The notes below the pieces were generated by a model. That model was not told the origin of the DNA. It was given only the letters and a program-made list of their open reading frames with translations, and did not search any database. From contig NZ_JABEQN010000019.1 of NCBI RefSeq assembly GCF_014174165.1, forward strand, positions 1-64,000: a stretch of 64,000 bases of DNA, written 5' to 3'. Shown piece after piece: positions 24,590 to 33,459 of this stretch; the stretch's first letter is position 1; each line of letters begins with the position of its first letter. Source of the DNA: Gluconacetobacter dulcium. Its GTDB lineage: Bacteria; Pseudomonadota; Alphaproteobacteria; Acetobacterales; Acetobacteraceae. The translations under genes and the position numbers were made by a program.

Positions 24590-25496
24590 AACCGCCCCCC
24601 TTGCGTCTGCTCAGGACGCCGTCGAACCCGTGATCGGCCTGATCGGCGGATCGGGCCTGTATGATATCGACGGGCTGGAAGACAAGGCGTGGCGCACGGT
24701 CGAAACCCCGTGGGGCCAGCCCTCCGACCAGTTGCTGTTCGGCCGGCTGGACGGCGTGCGCTGCGTGTTCCTGCCGCGCCACGGGCGGGGGCATCCGATC
24801 CCGCCGTCGCGCCTGAACTATCGGGCCAACATCGCGGCGCTGAAGATGTCGGGCGTGACCGACATCGTGTCGCTTTCGGCCGTGGGGTCGCTGAAGGAGG
24901 AGCTGCCGCCGGGGCATTTCGTCATCATCGACCAATTCATCGACCGGTCCTTCGCGCGGGAGAAGAGCTTCTTCGATACCGGCTGCGTGGCCCATGTGTC
25001 GGTGGCCGACCCGCTGTGCCCGCGCATCGGCGACGTGCTGGAAGAGGCGGCGCGGGAACTGAAGCTGGATGTGACGCGCGGCGGCACCTATCTGGTGATG
25101 GAAGGGCCGCAATTCTCGACCAAGGCGGAGAGCAATCTTTACCGGTCCTGGGGCTGCTCGGTGGTCGGCATGACCAACATGCCGGAGGCCAAGCTGGCCC
25201 GTGAGGCGGAGATTTGTTACGCGACCGTGGCCATGGTGACGGATTACGATTGCTGGCACCCCGACCATGACAGCGTGACGGTCGATGCCGTCGTGAAGGT
25301 CATGCTATCGAACGCCGACCGGGCCAGGGCGCTGGTGAAGTCGGTGATCCCGACCCTGGGCCGTCCGCGCGGGCTGTGCCCGGCCGGGTGTGACCGGGCG
25401 CTGGAACATGCGCTGATCACCGCGCCGGAGAAGCGCGACCCGGCCCTGCTGGCCAGGCTGGAGACCATCGCCGGGCGCGTGCTCTCGCGCGGCTGA
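24579..25496 (+). CDS. mtnP: S-methyl-5'-thioadenosine phosphorylase
   Basis: Splits methylthioadenosine, the by-product of polyamine synthesis, into adenine and methylthioribose-1-phosphate. 305 residues with IGLIGGSGLYDIDGL, the PRHGRGH-IPPSRLNYRANIAALK phosphate/ribose region, SLSAVGSLKEEL, and FSTKAESNLYRSWG…VGMTNMPEAKLAREAEICY around the base-binding site. The gene starts inside the end of petC, so it is co-translated with the bc1 genes. Confidence 0.94.
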   Translation: MSTETAPLASAQDAVEPVIGLIGGSGLYDIDGLEDKAWRTVETPWGQPSDQLLFGRLDGVRCVFLPRHGRGHPIPPSRLNYRANIAALKMSGVTDIVSLSAVGSLKEELPPGHFVIIDQFIDRSFAREKSFFDTGCVAHVSVADPLCPRIGDVLEEAARELKLDVTRGGTYLVMEGPQFSTKAESNLYRSWGCSVVGMTNMPEAKLAREAEICYATVAMVTDYDCWHPDHDSVTVDAVVKVMLSNADRARALVKSVIPTLGRPRGLCPAGCDRALEHALITAPEKRDPALLARLETIAGRVLSRG

Positions 25497-25591
25497 CGCG
25501 GGAGCAGGCGGCGTCGGCCTTGCCGGCGCCGCGCGTTCGGCGGACTTTGCGTGGCAGGCATGGATGGATCATGCGCGCCAGGCGGCGCGTT

Positions 25592-26335
25592 CTACGCGCG
25601 GAGGCGGCCCGGTATCGGCCGGGCGGTCGGCGCGGCGGGCGTCGTTTTTTTCCAGACGATCATGTCGTCCCGCATTTCCACGGGGGCATCATCATCGCCG
25701 GATATATCGTCGAGCATGACGGCGAAGGTGCCGGTTTTCGCCCAGTCCTGATAGCGTCTGTAAATCGAGTTCCAGTTGCCGAAGGTGGCTGGTAACGCGC
25801 GCCAGGGCCGGCCGGTCCTGACGATCCATAAGACCGCTTCCACGAAAAGACGGCAGTTTTCGCCTTTCCTGCCTGTGGTGGCGGATGGCTTCCAGCGCTC
25901 CAGCCGTGACCGCATCCGCTCCCATTGCGCATCGCCAAGAACGAACAGGCGATCGGGGGAGGTGTCCGCCGGATCGTCGATTCCGATCGATCCCCGGTTG
26001 ATCGGGGTTTCGACCTCAACGGGCCGTTGAGGTTGTTGAGGTTCGGGCGTCCCTGGCGCGGCGGGAACCCTGCGTGATCGCGGTGCCGGCGCGCCCTGAA
26101 GCAGGTCCAGAGGGCTCGCATCCAGGGCCTTGGCGATCTCGTACAGGCTGATGATGCTGGGATTGCGCATCCCACGCTCAAGATCGCTCAGATATTGCTG
26201 GCTGAACCCGGAGCGTTCCTCGACCTGCTGCTGGGTCAATCCGCGTTCTCGCCGGAGCCGGGCAAAATTTCTGCCGACAAGCTGGCGCATATCCATACGC
26301 CCACAATCCAGCTTTACCCGTTTCCGCGTTATCAA
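25592..26335 (-). CDS. XRE-type HTH protein fused to an IS5-type transposase N-terminal domain (DUF4096)
   Basis: A 247-residue protein with two unrelated parts. Residues about 20-80 form a classical Cro/CI helix-turn-helix (GRNFARLRRERGLTQQQVEERSGFSQQYLSDLERG…). After a proline-rich linker, residues about 128-211 match the N-terminal DUF4096 domain of IS5-family transposases (LGDAQWERM…ENCRLFVEAVLWIVRTGRPWRALP…NWNSIYRRYQDW). No DDE catalytic domain follows; instead the chain ends in an acidic and then basic tail. Codon composition is as for neighbours, and the frame is intact. It may be a domesticated regulator using the transposase part for DNA or partner binding. Start could also be ATG 26296 or 26290. 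It is divergent from the GT25 gene. Confidence 0.75.
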   Translation of the reverse strand: MITRKRVKLDCGRMDMRQLVGRNFARLRRERGLTQQQVEERSGFSQQYLSDLERGMRNPSIISLYEIAKALDASPLDLLQGAPAPRSRRVPAAPGTPEPQQPQRPVEVETPINRGSIGIDDPADTSPDRLFVLGDAQWERMRSRLERWKPSATTGRKGENCRLFVEAVLWIVRTGRPWRALPATFGNWNSIYRRYQDWAKTGTFAVMLDDISGDDDAPVEMRDDMIVWKKTTPAAPTARPIPGRLRA

Positions 26336-26368
26336 CTATAATATGTAAAACGCGTCATTCGGGTTGGG

Positions 26369-27313
26369 ATGCAAATCGTCGCTGCTGACGATGCGGGGTA
26401 CCTGGCGCCAGAAGGGGAAGATCAGTCCGTGCGTCCATTACCATCATCCGGGGCAACGGCGCGGGAGGGTCGGGTCTCGATCCTCTACATCAATCTTGAG
26501 CGCAGTTCTGACCGTCGGATGGCCATGAACGACCAGTTCAGAGCATTGAGCCTGTCGGCGGCGCGCATCGAAGCGATCGACGGACGTGAACTTTCCCCCG
26601 ACCAGGTGGCGCGTTGCGATCAGGACGCGAGGCGGCGGCGACGCGATACCGCCCTGACATCCAACGAAATCGGCTGTTTCCTGAGCCATCGGCGCGCCTG
26701 GGAAACGATTGCGCGCTCCGGGAAATCCACTCTCGTTCTGGAAGACGACGTTGCCTTGTCGGACGATCTGCCCGATCTGTTGCGGCGCCTGTCGGCCGAT
26801 CCGCCTGCGCCGCATTTCATCCGCATGGGCGGAAATCGACGACGGCGGTCGCTGTTCGCTGGAGAGCTGTCGGAACGTTACGAAATCCGCCTTCTTCTCA
26901 GCGGATGCAGCGGTAGCCATGCCTATTGGCTCACCCCTGCCGGCGCGCGCGCCCTGCTGGCGGCATCCGGCAGGTTTGTAGAGGCGGTGGACGTTTTTCT
27001 GGATCATTACTGGAATTCGCGCGGCATCATGTATGCCGTCCAGCCATGGCCGGTCGAATTGCGTGACGATGCCAGTTCCTCGACCATCGGCGACGAGCGG
27101 TTTCGCCTGGAATGCTCCTTGAGACGCAGCGAGACCATGGTTGCCGGCCTGATGCGTTGGTGCCTACGGCAGCGACGCTCGCTGATCAGGCGGTGGTGGA
27201 GTGCGAAAACCTGCGTCGCCTGGAGTGCGAAACATGGCGGACGATCTTTAAAGCCGATGGGCGGACTTTGGCTCCGGCCGCTTTCGACCCGTCGATGGAC
27301 GCGTGTCGGGTAG
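26369..27313 (+). CDS. Glycosyltransferase family 25 protein
   Basis: A 314-residue enzyme of the lipooligosaccharide galactosyltransferase-like GT25 family. YINLERSSDRR near the N-terminus, SNEIGCFLSHRRAWE, and the metal/nucleotide-sugar motif LVLEDDVALS are clear, with GSHAYWLTPAGARALL in the second half. The C-terminal 60 residues are basic and tryptophan-rich. It probably adds a sugar to a surface glycan; donor and acceptor are unknown. It stands alone and is divergent from the HTH/DUF4096 fusion gene. Confidence 0.8.
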   Translation: MQIVAADDAGYLAPEGEDQSVRPLPSSGATAREGRVSILYINLERSSDRRMAMNDQFRALSLSAARIEAIDGRELSPDQVARCDQDARRRRRDTALTSNEIGCFLSHRRAWETIARSGKSTLVLEDDVALSDDLPDLLRRLSADPPAPHFIRMGGNRRRRSLFAGELSERYEIRLLLSGCSGSHAYWLTPAGARALLAASGRFVEAVDVFLDHYWNSRGIMYAVQPWPVELRDDASSSTIGDERFRLECSLRRSETMVAGLMRWCLRQRRSLIRRWWSAKTCVAWSAKHGGRSLKPMGGLWLRPLSTRRWTRVG

Positions 27314-27369
27314 CGGCCGGCATCCGAACGAATGTCACATGACGGACGATATCCTGCGATTTTCGTGCA

Positions 27370-28038
27370 TTAAAGCGTCCGATCGAAGAAGGCCAGGCTG
27401 CGGGTGCGGGCGAGGTGGGCCGCCGGGGCGTTGAAGCTGGCGCGTTCCGGGCAGCCGAAGCCGTGCCCGGCATCCGGGTAGGTGTAGACCGGCAGGTCGG
27501 GGTGGGCGGCGCGGATGGCGGCGATGTCGGAGAGCGGGATCGCGGCGTCGGTCTCGCCGAAATGCAGTTCTACCGGGCAATGAGGCGCAAGGGTTCGCTC
27601 GGCGGCGATGCCGCCGCCATACCAGCCGACGGCCGCGCCGAAAGCGTCGGTGCGGCAGGCGGCCTGCCAGGCGATGGTGCCGCCCCAGCAATAGCCGATG
27701 ATGCCGGTATGGGCCGGTGGCAGGCCCAGTGCGCGCGCGGCGGCGGCGATGTCGCGCAGCGTGTCTTCGGGCGGGATCGCGGCGCGCAGGTCCAGGCCCT
27801 TGCGCACGCCGTCCTGGTCGTAGGGCAGTTCCACGCCGCGCTCCGCGCGGTCGAACAGGGCGGGGGCGATGACGCGGTAGCCTTCGGCGGCGAAGGAGTC
27901 GGCGACGGTGCGAATGTGGTGGTTCACGCCGAAAATCTCCTGCACCACGACCAGCGCGCGGGCGGCATCGGCCGAGCCGGCCGTGTAAGCGGAGAGCGTG
28001 TGGCCGTCGGTGGCGGTCAGGGTGATGGTCTGGCCCAT
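27370..28038 (-). CDS. Dienelactone hydrolase family protein
   Basis: A 222-residue alpha/beta hydrolase. The nucleophile elbow GYCWGG carries the cysteine typical of dienelactone hydrolases; the acid (ETDAAIP) and His (AGHGF) of the triad follow in order. VVVQEIFGVNHHIR near residue 31 is also diagnostic. Members hydrolyse lactones or esters; the natural substrate here is not known. It is transcribed away from the DUF4169 gene at 28085. Confidence 0.88.
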   Translation of the reverse strand: MGQTITLTATDGHTLSAYTAGSADAARALVVVQEIFGVNHHIRTVADSFAAEGYRVIAPALFDRAERGVELPYDQDGVRKGLDLRAAIPPEDTLRDIAAAARALGLPPAHTGIIGYCWGGTIAWQAACRTDAFGAAVGWYGGGIAAERTLAPHCPVELHFGETDAAIPLSDIAAIRAAHPDLPVYTYPDAGHGFGCPERASFNAPAAHLARTRSLAFFDRTL

Positions 28039-28084
28039 GCGGCAGGTCCTTTTCTGTCCCGATCAGGGCCGGTAGAGTGACGGT

Positions 28085-28285
28085 ATGACCGAGATCGTCA
28101 ACCTGCGACAGGCGCGCAAGCGCAAGGTCCGCGCGGAGCAGGCCGCCATTGCGGCGCGCAATCGCGCGCTGCACGGCAGGACGCCGGCCGAACGCGACCG
28201 CGAGCGGCAGGAGGCCGAGCGCGCCCGGCGGGTGCTGGACGGCGCGCAGCTTTCCGCCGAGCCCGAGGGAGATGGGCAGGGGTGA
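28085..28285 (+). CDS. DUF4169 family protein
   Basis: A 66-residue, highly charged helical protein beginning MTEIVNLRQARKRKVRAEQ and continuing with AAIAARNRALHGRTPAERDRE; this matches the small DUF4169 family of alphaproteobacteria, whose function is unknown. Divergent from the dienelactone hydrolase gene with under 50 bp between starts. Confidence 0.8.
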   Translation: MTEIVNLRQARKRKVRAEQAAIAARNRALHGRTPAERDRERQEAERARRVLDGAQLSAEPEGDGQG

Positions 28286-28331
28286 TGAACGCCTGGGGGC
28301 CGTCAGGGGCGTGCGGTCACTGTCGTGCGGT

Positions 28332-28592
28332 TCAATGTAACGTGAGGCATGCCGTGGCGTGGCGCAGCGCCGGCGGGGAGATCGGCCCCTGCTGGGCGAC
28401 CCTGACCGAGTGCAGTTGCCCTTCCAGCGAACGGGTCCAGAAATCGAGGAACCGGCGGAGTTGCGGATAGGACGGCGCCAGGTCGAGCTCCTGCCAGATA
28501 TAGGTCTGGAGCAGGGTCGGGTGATCGGGCAGGCGATAGAGGATTTCGGCGGTCGTCAGGCGGTAGTCGTTGAGCTGGAGCCGCAGAGACAT
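28332..28592 (-). CDS. usg: Usg family protein
   Basis: An 86-residue protein. The block YRLTTAEILYRLPDHP followed by LLQTYIWQELDLAP and FLDFWTRSLEGQLHSVRVA is the conserved core of the alphaproteobacterial Usg protein, of unknown function. The ATG at 28592 is chosen as it begins the conserved region; the frame stays open further upstream without similarity. It is divergent from groESL. Confidence 0.88.
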   Translation of the reverse strand: MSLRLQLNDYRLTTAEILYRLPDHPTLLQTYIWQELDLAPSYPQLRRFLDFWTRSLEGQLHSVRVAQQGPISPPALRHATACLTLH

Positions 28593-28683
28593 GGACACCT
28601 CGCTGGATCGACGGTTGGGCGTGCAAGGCCAGCCTGCTTGAGCCCGCAGGAGGATTTCAAGAAAAATTCTTTGTTCCCAGAAA

Positions 28684-28715
28684 CTTGGCAGTCGTCGAAA
28701 GAAAGTGCTGCCAAG
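28684..28715. promoter_or_regulatory. Inverted repeat CTTGGCAG…CTGCCAAG upstream of groESL
   Basis: Perfect 8-bp arms (28684-28691 and 28708-28715) with a 16-bp spacer, ending just before the putative groESL -35 box. It may be an additional regulatory site of groESL or of the divergent usg gene. Confidence 0.35.
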
Positions 28716-28718
28716 GCG

Positions 28719-28747
28719 TTGACAGGGAGGGGGTGGGCTCCTACCTG
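28719..28747 (+). promoter_or_regulatory. Putative groESL promoter
   Basis: TTGACA at 28719-28724, then 17 bp, then TACCTG at 28742-28747 as a weak -10. The -35 is a perfect consensus and the CIRCE operator follows directly, as in other groESL promoters. Confidence 0.55.
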
Positions 28748-28751
28748 TTGC

Positions 28752-28778
28752 GTGGCACTCTCGCAAGGAGAGTGCTAA
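28752..28778. promoter_or_regulatory. CIRCE operator (HrcA site) of groESL
   Basis: GTGGCACTC-N9-GAGTGCTAA matches the CIRCE consensus TTAGCACTC-N9-GAGTGCTAA with two mismatches at the left end. It sits about 85 bp before groES. HrcA repression with heat induction is thus expected. Confidence 0.92.
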
Positions 28779-28863
28779 AGCGACGCGGCTCTGGCGCGCG
28801 TGCCAACCCGGTGGCGTTGCTTATTCAAGGGCGTTACCTTTTTTAGACGTGGAGCGATCCATA

Positions 28864-29154
28864 ATGACGAATTTTCGGCCCCTGCATGACCGTGTGGTCG
28901 TCCGTCGCCTGACCGGCGAAGAGAAGACGGCTGGCGGCATCATCATCCCCGACACCGCCAAGGAAAAGCCGATGGAAGGCGAAGTCATCTCCGTCGGTCC
29001 CGGCGCGCGGAACGAGCAGGGACAGATCGTCGCCCTCGACGTGAAGGCGGGCGACAAGGTGCTGTTCGGCAAATGGTCGGGCACCGAGGTCAAGATCAAT
29101 GGCGAGGAGCTGCTGATCATGAAGGAAAGCGACATCATGGGCGTGATCGCCTGA
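28864..29154 (+). CDS. groES: Co-chaperonin GroES
   Basis: A 96-residue heptameric lid of the GroEL chamber. [13 protein letters not shown] at the start, the mobile loop around [18 protein letters not shown], and the C-terminal [13 protein letters not shown] end ([16 protein letters not shown]) are standard. The ATG at 28864 is preferred to the upstream in-frame alternative. It is followed after 53 bp by groEL, and the operon is preceded by a CIRCE element. Confidence 0.97.
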   Translation: MTNFRPLHDRVVVRRLTGEEKTAGGIIIPDTAKEKPMEGEVISVGPGARNEQGQIVALDVKAGDKVLFGKWSGTEVKINGEELLIMKESDIMGVIA

Positions 29155-29180
29155 GGTCCTTCTACTTTCCTTTCTGATGA

Positions 29181-30848
<1,668 letters not shown>

Positions 30849-30860
30849 TCCATCAGCCTG

Positions 30861-30943
30861 TCGGTCCGGGCCTTGTGCCCGGACCGGAAGCCGCTTTTTC
30901 CGGCAGGAAAAGAGCCGTCCGTTCGCGGGCGGCTTTTTTTTGT
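30861..30943 (+). terminator. Terminator region of groESL
   Basis: Two hairpins in tandem: GGTCCGGGC-CTTGT-GCCCGGACC (about 30863-30885), then GCCGTCC-GTTCGC-GGGCGGC-type stem followed by TTTTTTTT (about 30914-30943), the latter being a canonical intrinsic terminator. Confidence 0.85.
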
Positions 30944-30944
30944 T

Positions 30945-31838
30945 CTATTGGCCGGGGGCGATGCCCGCGTGGGCGGTGATGAAGGCCAGCAGGGCTTCCG
31001 CCGCGCGGCTGCGATAGCGCTCCTTGTGGCGGAGCCCGAAGAAGGGCCTTGGGCCGAACGGGACGGGCACCGCATGCAGGACCCCCGCGCGGATGCCGGG
31101 GGCGACGACCAGGGAGGACAGGGCGGCAATGCCGGCGCCGGCCTCGACGGCGGTCCGCACGCTTTCGTTGGATGGCAGCACCAGGGCGATATCCAGCGTA
31201 TCGGGGTCGATGCCGAGCCGGCGCAGATGCTGGTTGAGCGTCGAGCGCGTGCCCGAGCCTTCCTCACGCATGATCCAGCGCGCCTGCTGCATCCATGCGG
31301 CGGTGAGGGGGGTATCCGGGAAGGGCTCGGCCCGCACCAGCAAGAGCCTGTCCTCGCCGATCGGCCAGTGTGCCAGGGCCGGGTCGTCGATTGCGCCTTC
31401 GACGATCCCGATATCGGCTTCGCCGTCATGGACCTGTGCCGCTGCCTGTTCGGTGTTGCGGATTGCCAGGTCGACCGACAGGGCCGGATACTGGCGACGG
31501 AACGCCGCGAGCAGGGCGGGCAGCCAGTAGGCGGCGATGGTCTGGCTGGCGACAAGGCGCAGCGTGCCGCGCCGGAGCGCGCCCAGATCGTCCAGCACAT
31601 GTTCGGCGGCGGTGGCGCGGGCCAGCACGGCGCGGGCCTCGGTGAGGAACAGCCGGCCGGCCTCGGTAAGGGTGATGCCTCGGCCGACCCGGTGGAACAG
31701 CCTGACCTCGTGGCGGTCCTCCAGCGCCGCGATCGCCGCCGATGCGGCCGATTGGGTGACGTTCAGCGCCCGTGCGCCGGCCGTCATGTGCTCGCGTTCG
31801 GCAACGGCGATGAAGAGGCGAAGCTGTTCCAGGGTCAT
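30945..31838 (-). CDS. LysR-family regulator, YeiE-like
   Basis: A 297-residue regulator with the N-terminal HTH (LEQLRLFIAVAEREHMTAGARALNVTQSAASAAIAALED) and a CysB-like effector domain (LRLVASQTIAAYWLPALLAAFRR…). It is divergent from a YeiH-family transporter gene, reproducing the yeiE/yeiH pairing seen in many bacteria; control of that transporter is therefore likely. The effector is unknown, possibly sulfite or a related compound by analogy with YeiE of enteric bacteria. Confidence 0.82.
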   Translation of the reverse strand: MTLEQLRLFIAVAEREHMTAGARALNVTQSAASAAIAALEDRHEVRLFHRVGRGITLTEAGRLFLTEARAVLARATAAEHVLDDLGALRRGTLRLVASQTIAAYWLPALLAAFRRQYPALSVDLAIRNTEQAAAQVHDGEADIGIVEGAIDDPALAHWPIGEDRLLLVRAEPFPDTPLTAAWMQQARWIMREEGSGTRSTLNQHLRRLGIDPDTLDIALVLPSNESVRTAVEAGAGIAALSSLVVAPGIRAGVLHAVPVPFGPRPFFGLRHKERYRSRAAEALLAFITAHAGIAPGQ

Positions 31839-31975
31839 GGCGCGGGGGTCATGGAGCCGGAGTCATGGAGATGATGCGTCCTGATTGATCGGTTTTTCTG
31901 ATTGGAACCACAGAAACGATGCGTTGGATAGAATGATTGGTCCGGGAGTAGCACGGGTGGCGAAAGGAAGCTGCC

Positions 31976-33037
31976 ATGACGATTCCAGTCCTTCACCCGA
32001 TGGTGATATCCGCCGGCGCCACGCGGGAACGGCTTGCGCCGGGCATTCTGCTCAGTCTGCTGGTTACGGTTCTGGCCTATGGGCTGGCGGAGGCGGAGCG
32101 CGTGTTGACCGGCAGGGCTTGGCTGGAGGCGCTGGTGCTGGCGATCCTGTGCGGGACGGCTCTGCGCAGCCGGTGGGTGCCCGCCCGGAAATGGCGGGCC
32201 GGCATTGCCTTCTGCGCGAAATACCCGCTTGAAATCGCGATCGTGCTGCTGGGCGCGTCGGTCAGCGATACGGTGATCCGCGCGGCCGACCCGGCGTTGC
32301 TGGCCGGTATTGCCGGCGTGGTGGCTGTGGCGATCGTGCTGGGGTTCGGGATCGGCCGGCTGTGCGGTGTGCCGGCGCGCATGGCGTTGCTGGTTGCCTG
32401 CGGCAATGCGATCTGCGGCAATTCGGCCATCGCCGCGATCGCCCCGGTGATCGCGGCCGACGATGACGAGATCGCGGCGTCGATCGCCTTTACCGCGCTG
32501 TTCGGTGTGGCGGTCGTGCTGGGTCTTCCGCTGCTTGGCATCCTTCTGGGCATGAGCGGCGTGGCCTATGGTGCCCTGGCGGGATTGACCGTCTATGCCG
32601 TGCCGCAGGTCATTGCCGCCGCCGCGCCGCTGGGGGCGGTGGCGGTGCAGATGGGCATGCTGGTCAAACTGGCGCGGGTGTTGATGCTGGGGCCGGTCTG
32701 TCTGGTGCTGTCGCTGGTGACTCCCTCGGCCGGCGGAGAGGGGGCGGCAGGGGCGGTGACGGGGGCGCGGCGGCCGCGCCTTGTGCCGTGGTTTCTTGTC
32801 GGTTTCCTGCTGCTTGCGGCCTGCCGGCTGCTGGGGCTGGTGCCCGTTGGCGTGGCCGCGCCGCTTGGCGATGGCGCGGCGTTCCTGACCGTCATATCCA
32901 TGGCGGCGCTGGGGCTGGGGGCCGACCTGCGCATGGTGGCCAGGGCGGGGGGACGGGTGATGGCGACGGTGGCGCTGTCGCTCCTTGGCCTGACGGGACT
33001 TGGGCTGGGCCTGATCCGGATGCTGCATCTGGCCTGA
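31976..33037 (+). CDS. YeiH-family putative sulfate/anion exporter
   Basis: A 353-residue inner-membrane protein with about ten membrane segments. The LEIAIVLLGASVS, CGNAICGNSAIAAIAPVI and AALGLGADLRMVARAGG blocks are hallmarks of the UPF0324/YeiH family, annotated as putative sulfate exporters. The CGNAICGNSA segment is the most conserved region. The ATG at 31976 is used. It is divergent from the LysR regulator with 137 bp between starts. Confidence 0.85.
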   Translation: MTIPVLHPMVISAGATRERLAPGILLSLLVTVLAYGLAEAERVLTGRAWLEALVLAILCGTALRSRWVPARKWRAGIAFCAKYPLEIAIVLLGASVSDTVIRAADPALLAGIAGVVAVAIVLGFGIGRLCGVPARMALLVACGNAICGNSAIAAIAPVIAADDDEIAASIAFTALFGVAVVLGLPLLGILLGMSGVAYGALAGLTVYAVPQVIAAAAPLGAVAVQMGMLVKLARVLMLGPVCLVLSLVTPSAGGEGAAGAVTGARRPRLVPWFLVGFLLLAACRLLGLVPVGVAAPLGDGAAFLTVISMAALGLGADLRMVARAGGRVMATVALSLLGLTGLGLGLIRMLHLA

Positions 33038-33247
33038 TGTCCTGCCGCGGCAGGCGGCCCGGCGCGGCCAGGATGTCATGATTTTTAAAAAAACGGGCAC
33101 CCGGATGGTTTGACAAACCGGCAGGGTTCGTGCGCCCATAACCGCATCTGGATCGATGCTGGTCGTCGGCGGTGGCCCGCCGGGTATCGCGTGTCGGGCA
33201 GACATCGGTCGAGCGGCATCATGCCGGCAACAAGGGACGAAGTGACT

Positions 33248-33451
33248 ATGGCGACGGGTACCGTGAAGTGGTTCAACGCAACCAAGGGTTTTGGCTTCAT
33301 CATGCCCGAGGACGGGGGCAAGGATGTGTTCGTGCACATCACGGCCGTTCAGGCGGCGGGTCTGCGGGGCCTGAACGAGAACCAGCGCGTCAGCTATGAC
33401 GTCGTGACCGAGCGCGGCAAGGCGGCGGCATCGAACCTCAAGCCGCTCTGA
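33248..33451 (+). CDS. cspA: Cold-shock domain protein
   Basis: A 67-residue single cold-shock domain. The RNP1 motif KGFGFI and RNP2-like DVFVHI are present, with the usual start [17 protein letters not shown]. Binds single-stranded RNA or DNA as an RNA chaperone. A longer in-frame opening upstream lacks similarity. About 210 bp separate it from the upstream gene, long enough for the extended 5' leader typical of csp mRNAs, though I cannot show a specific fold. Confidence 0.93.
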   Translation: MATGTVKWFNATKGFGFIMPEDGGKDVFVHITAVQAAGLRGLNENQRVSYDVVTERGKAAASNLKPL

Positions 33452-33459
33452 AGGCAGGA

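Noticed and set aside
33038..33247. A specific riboswitch or thermosensor in the leader of the cold-shock gene
   Set aside because: The 210-bp leader is long enough, but I could not draw a supported structure, so none is claimed.
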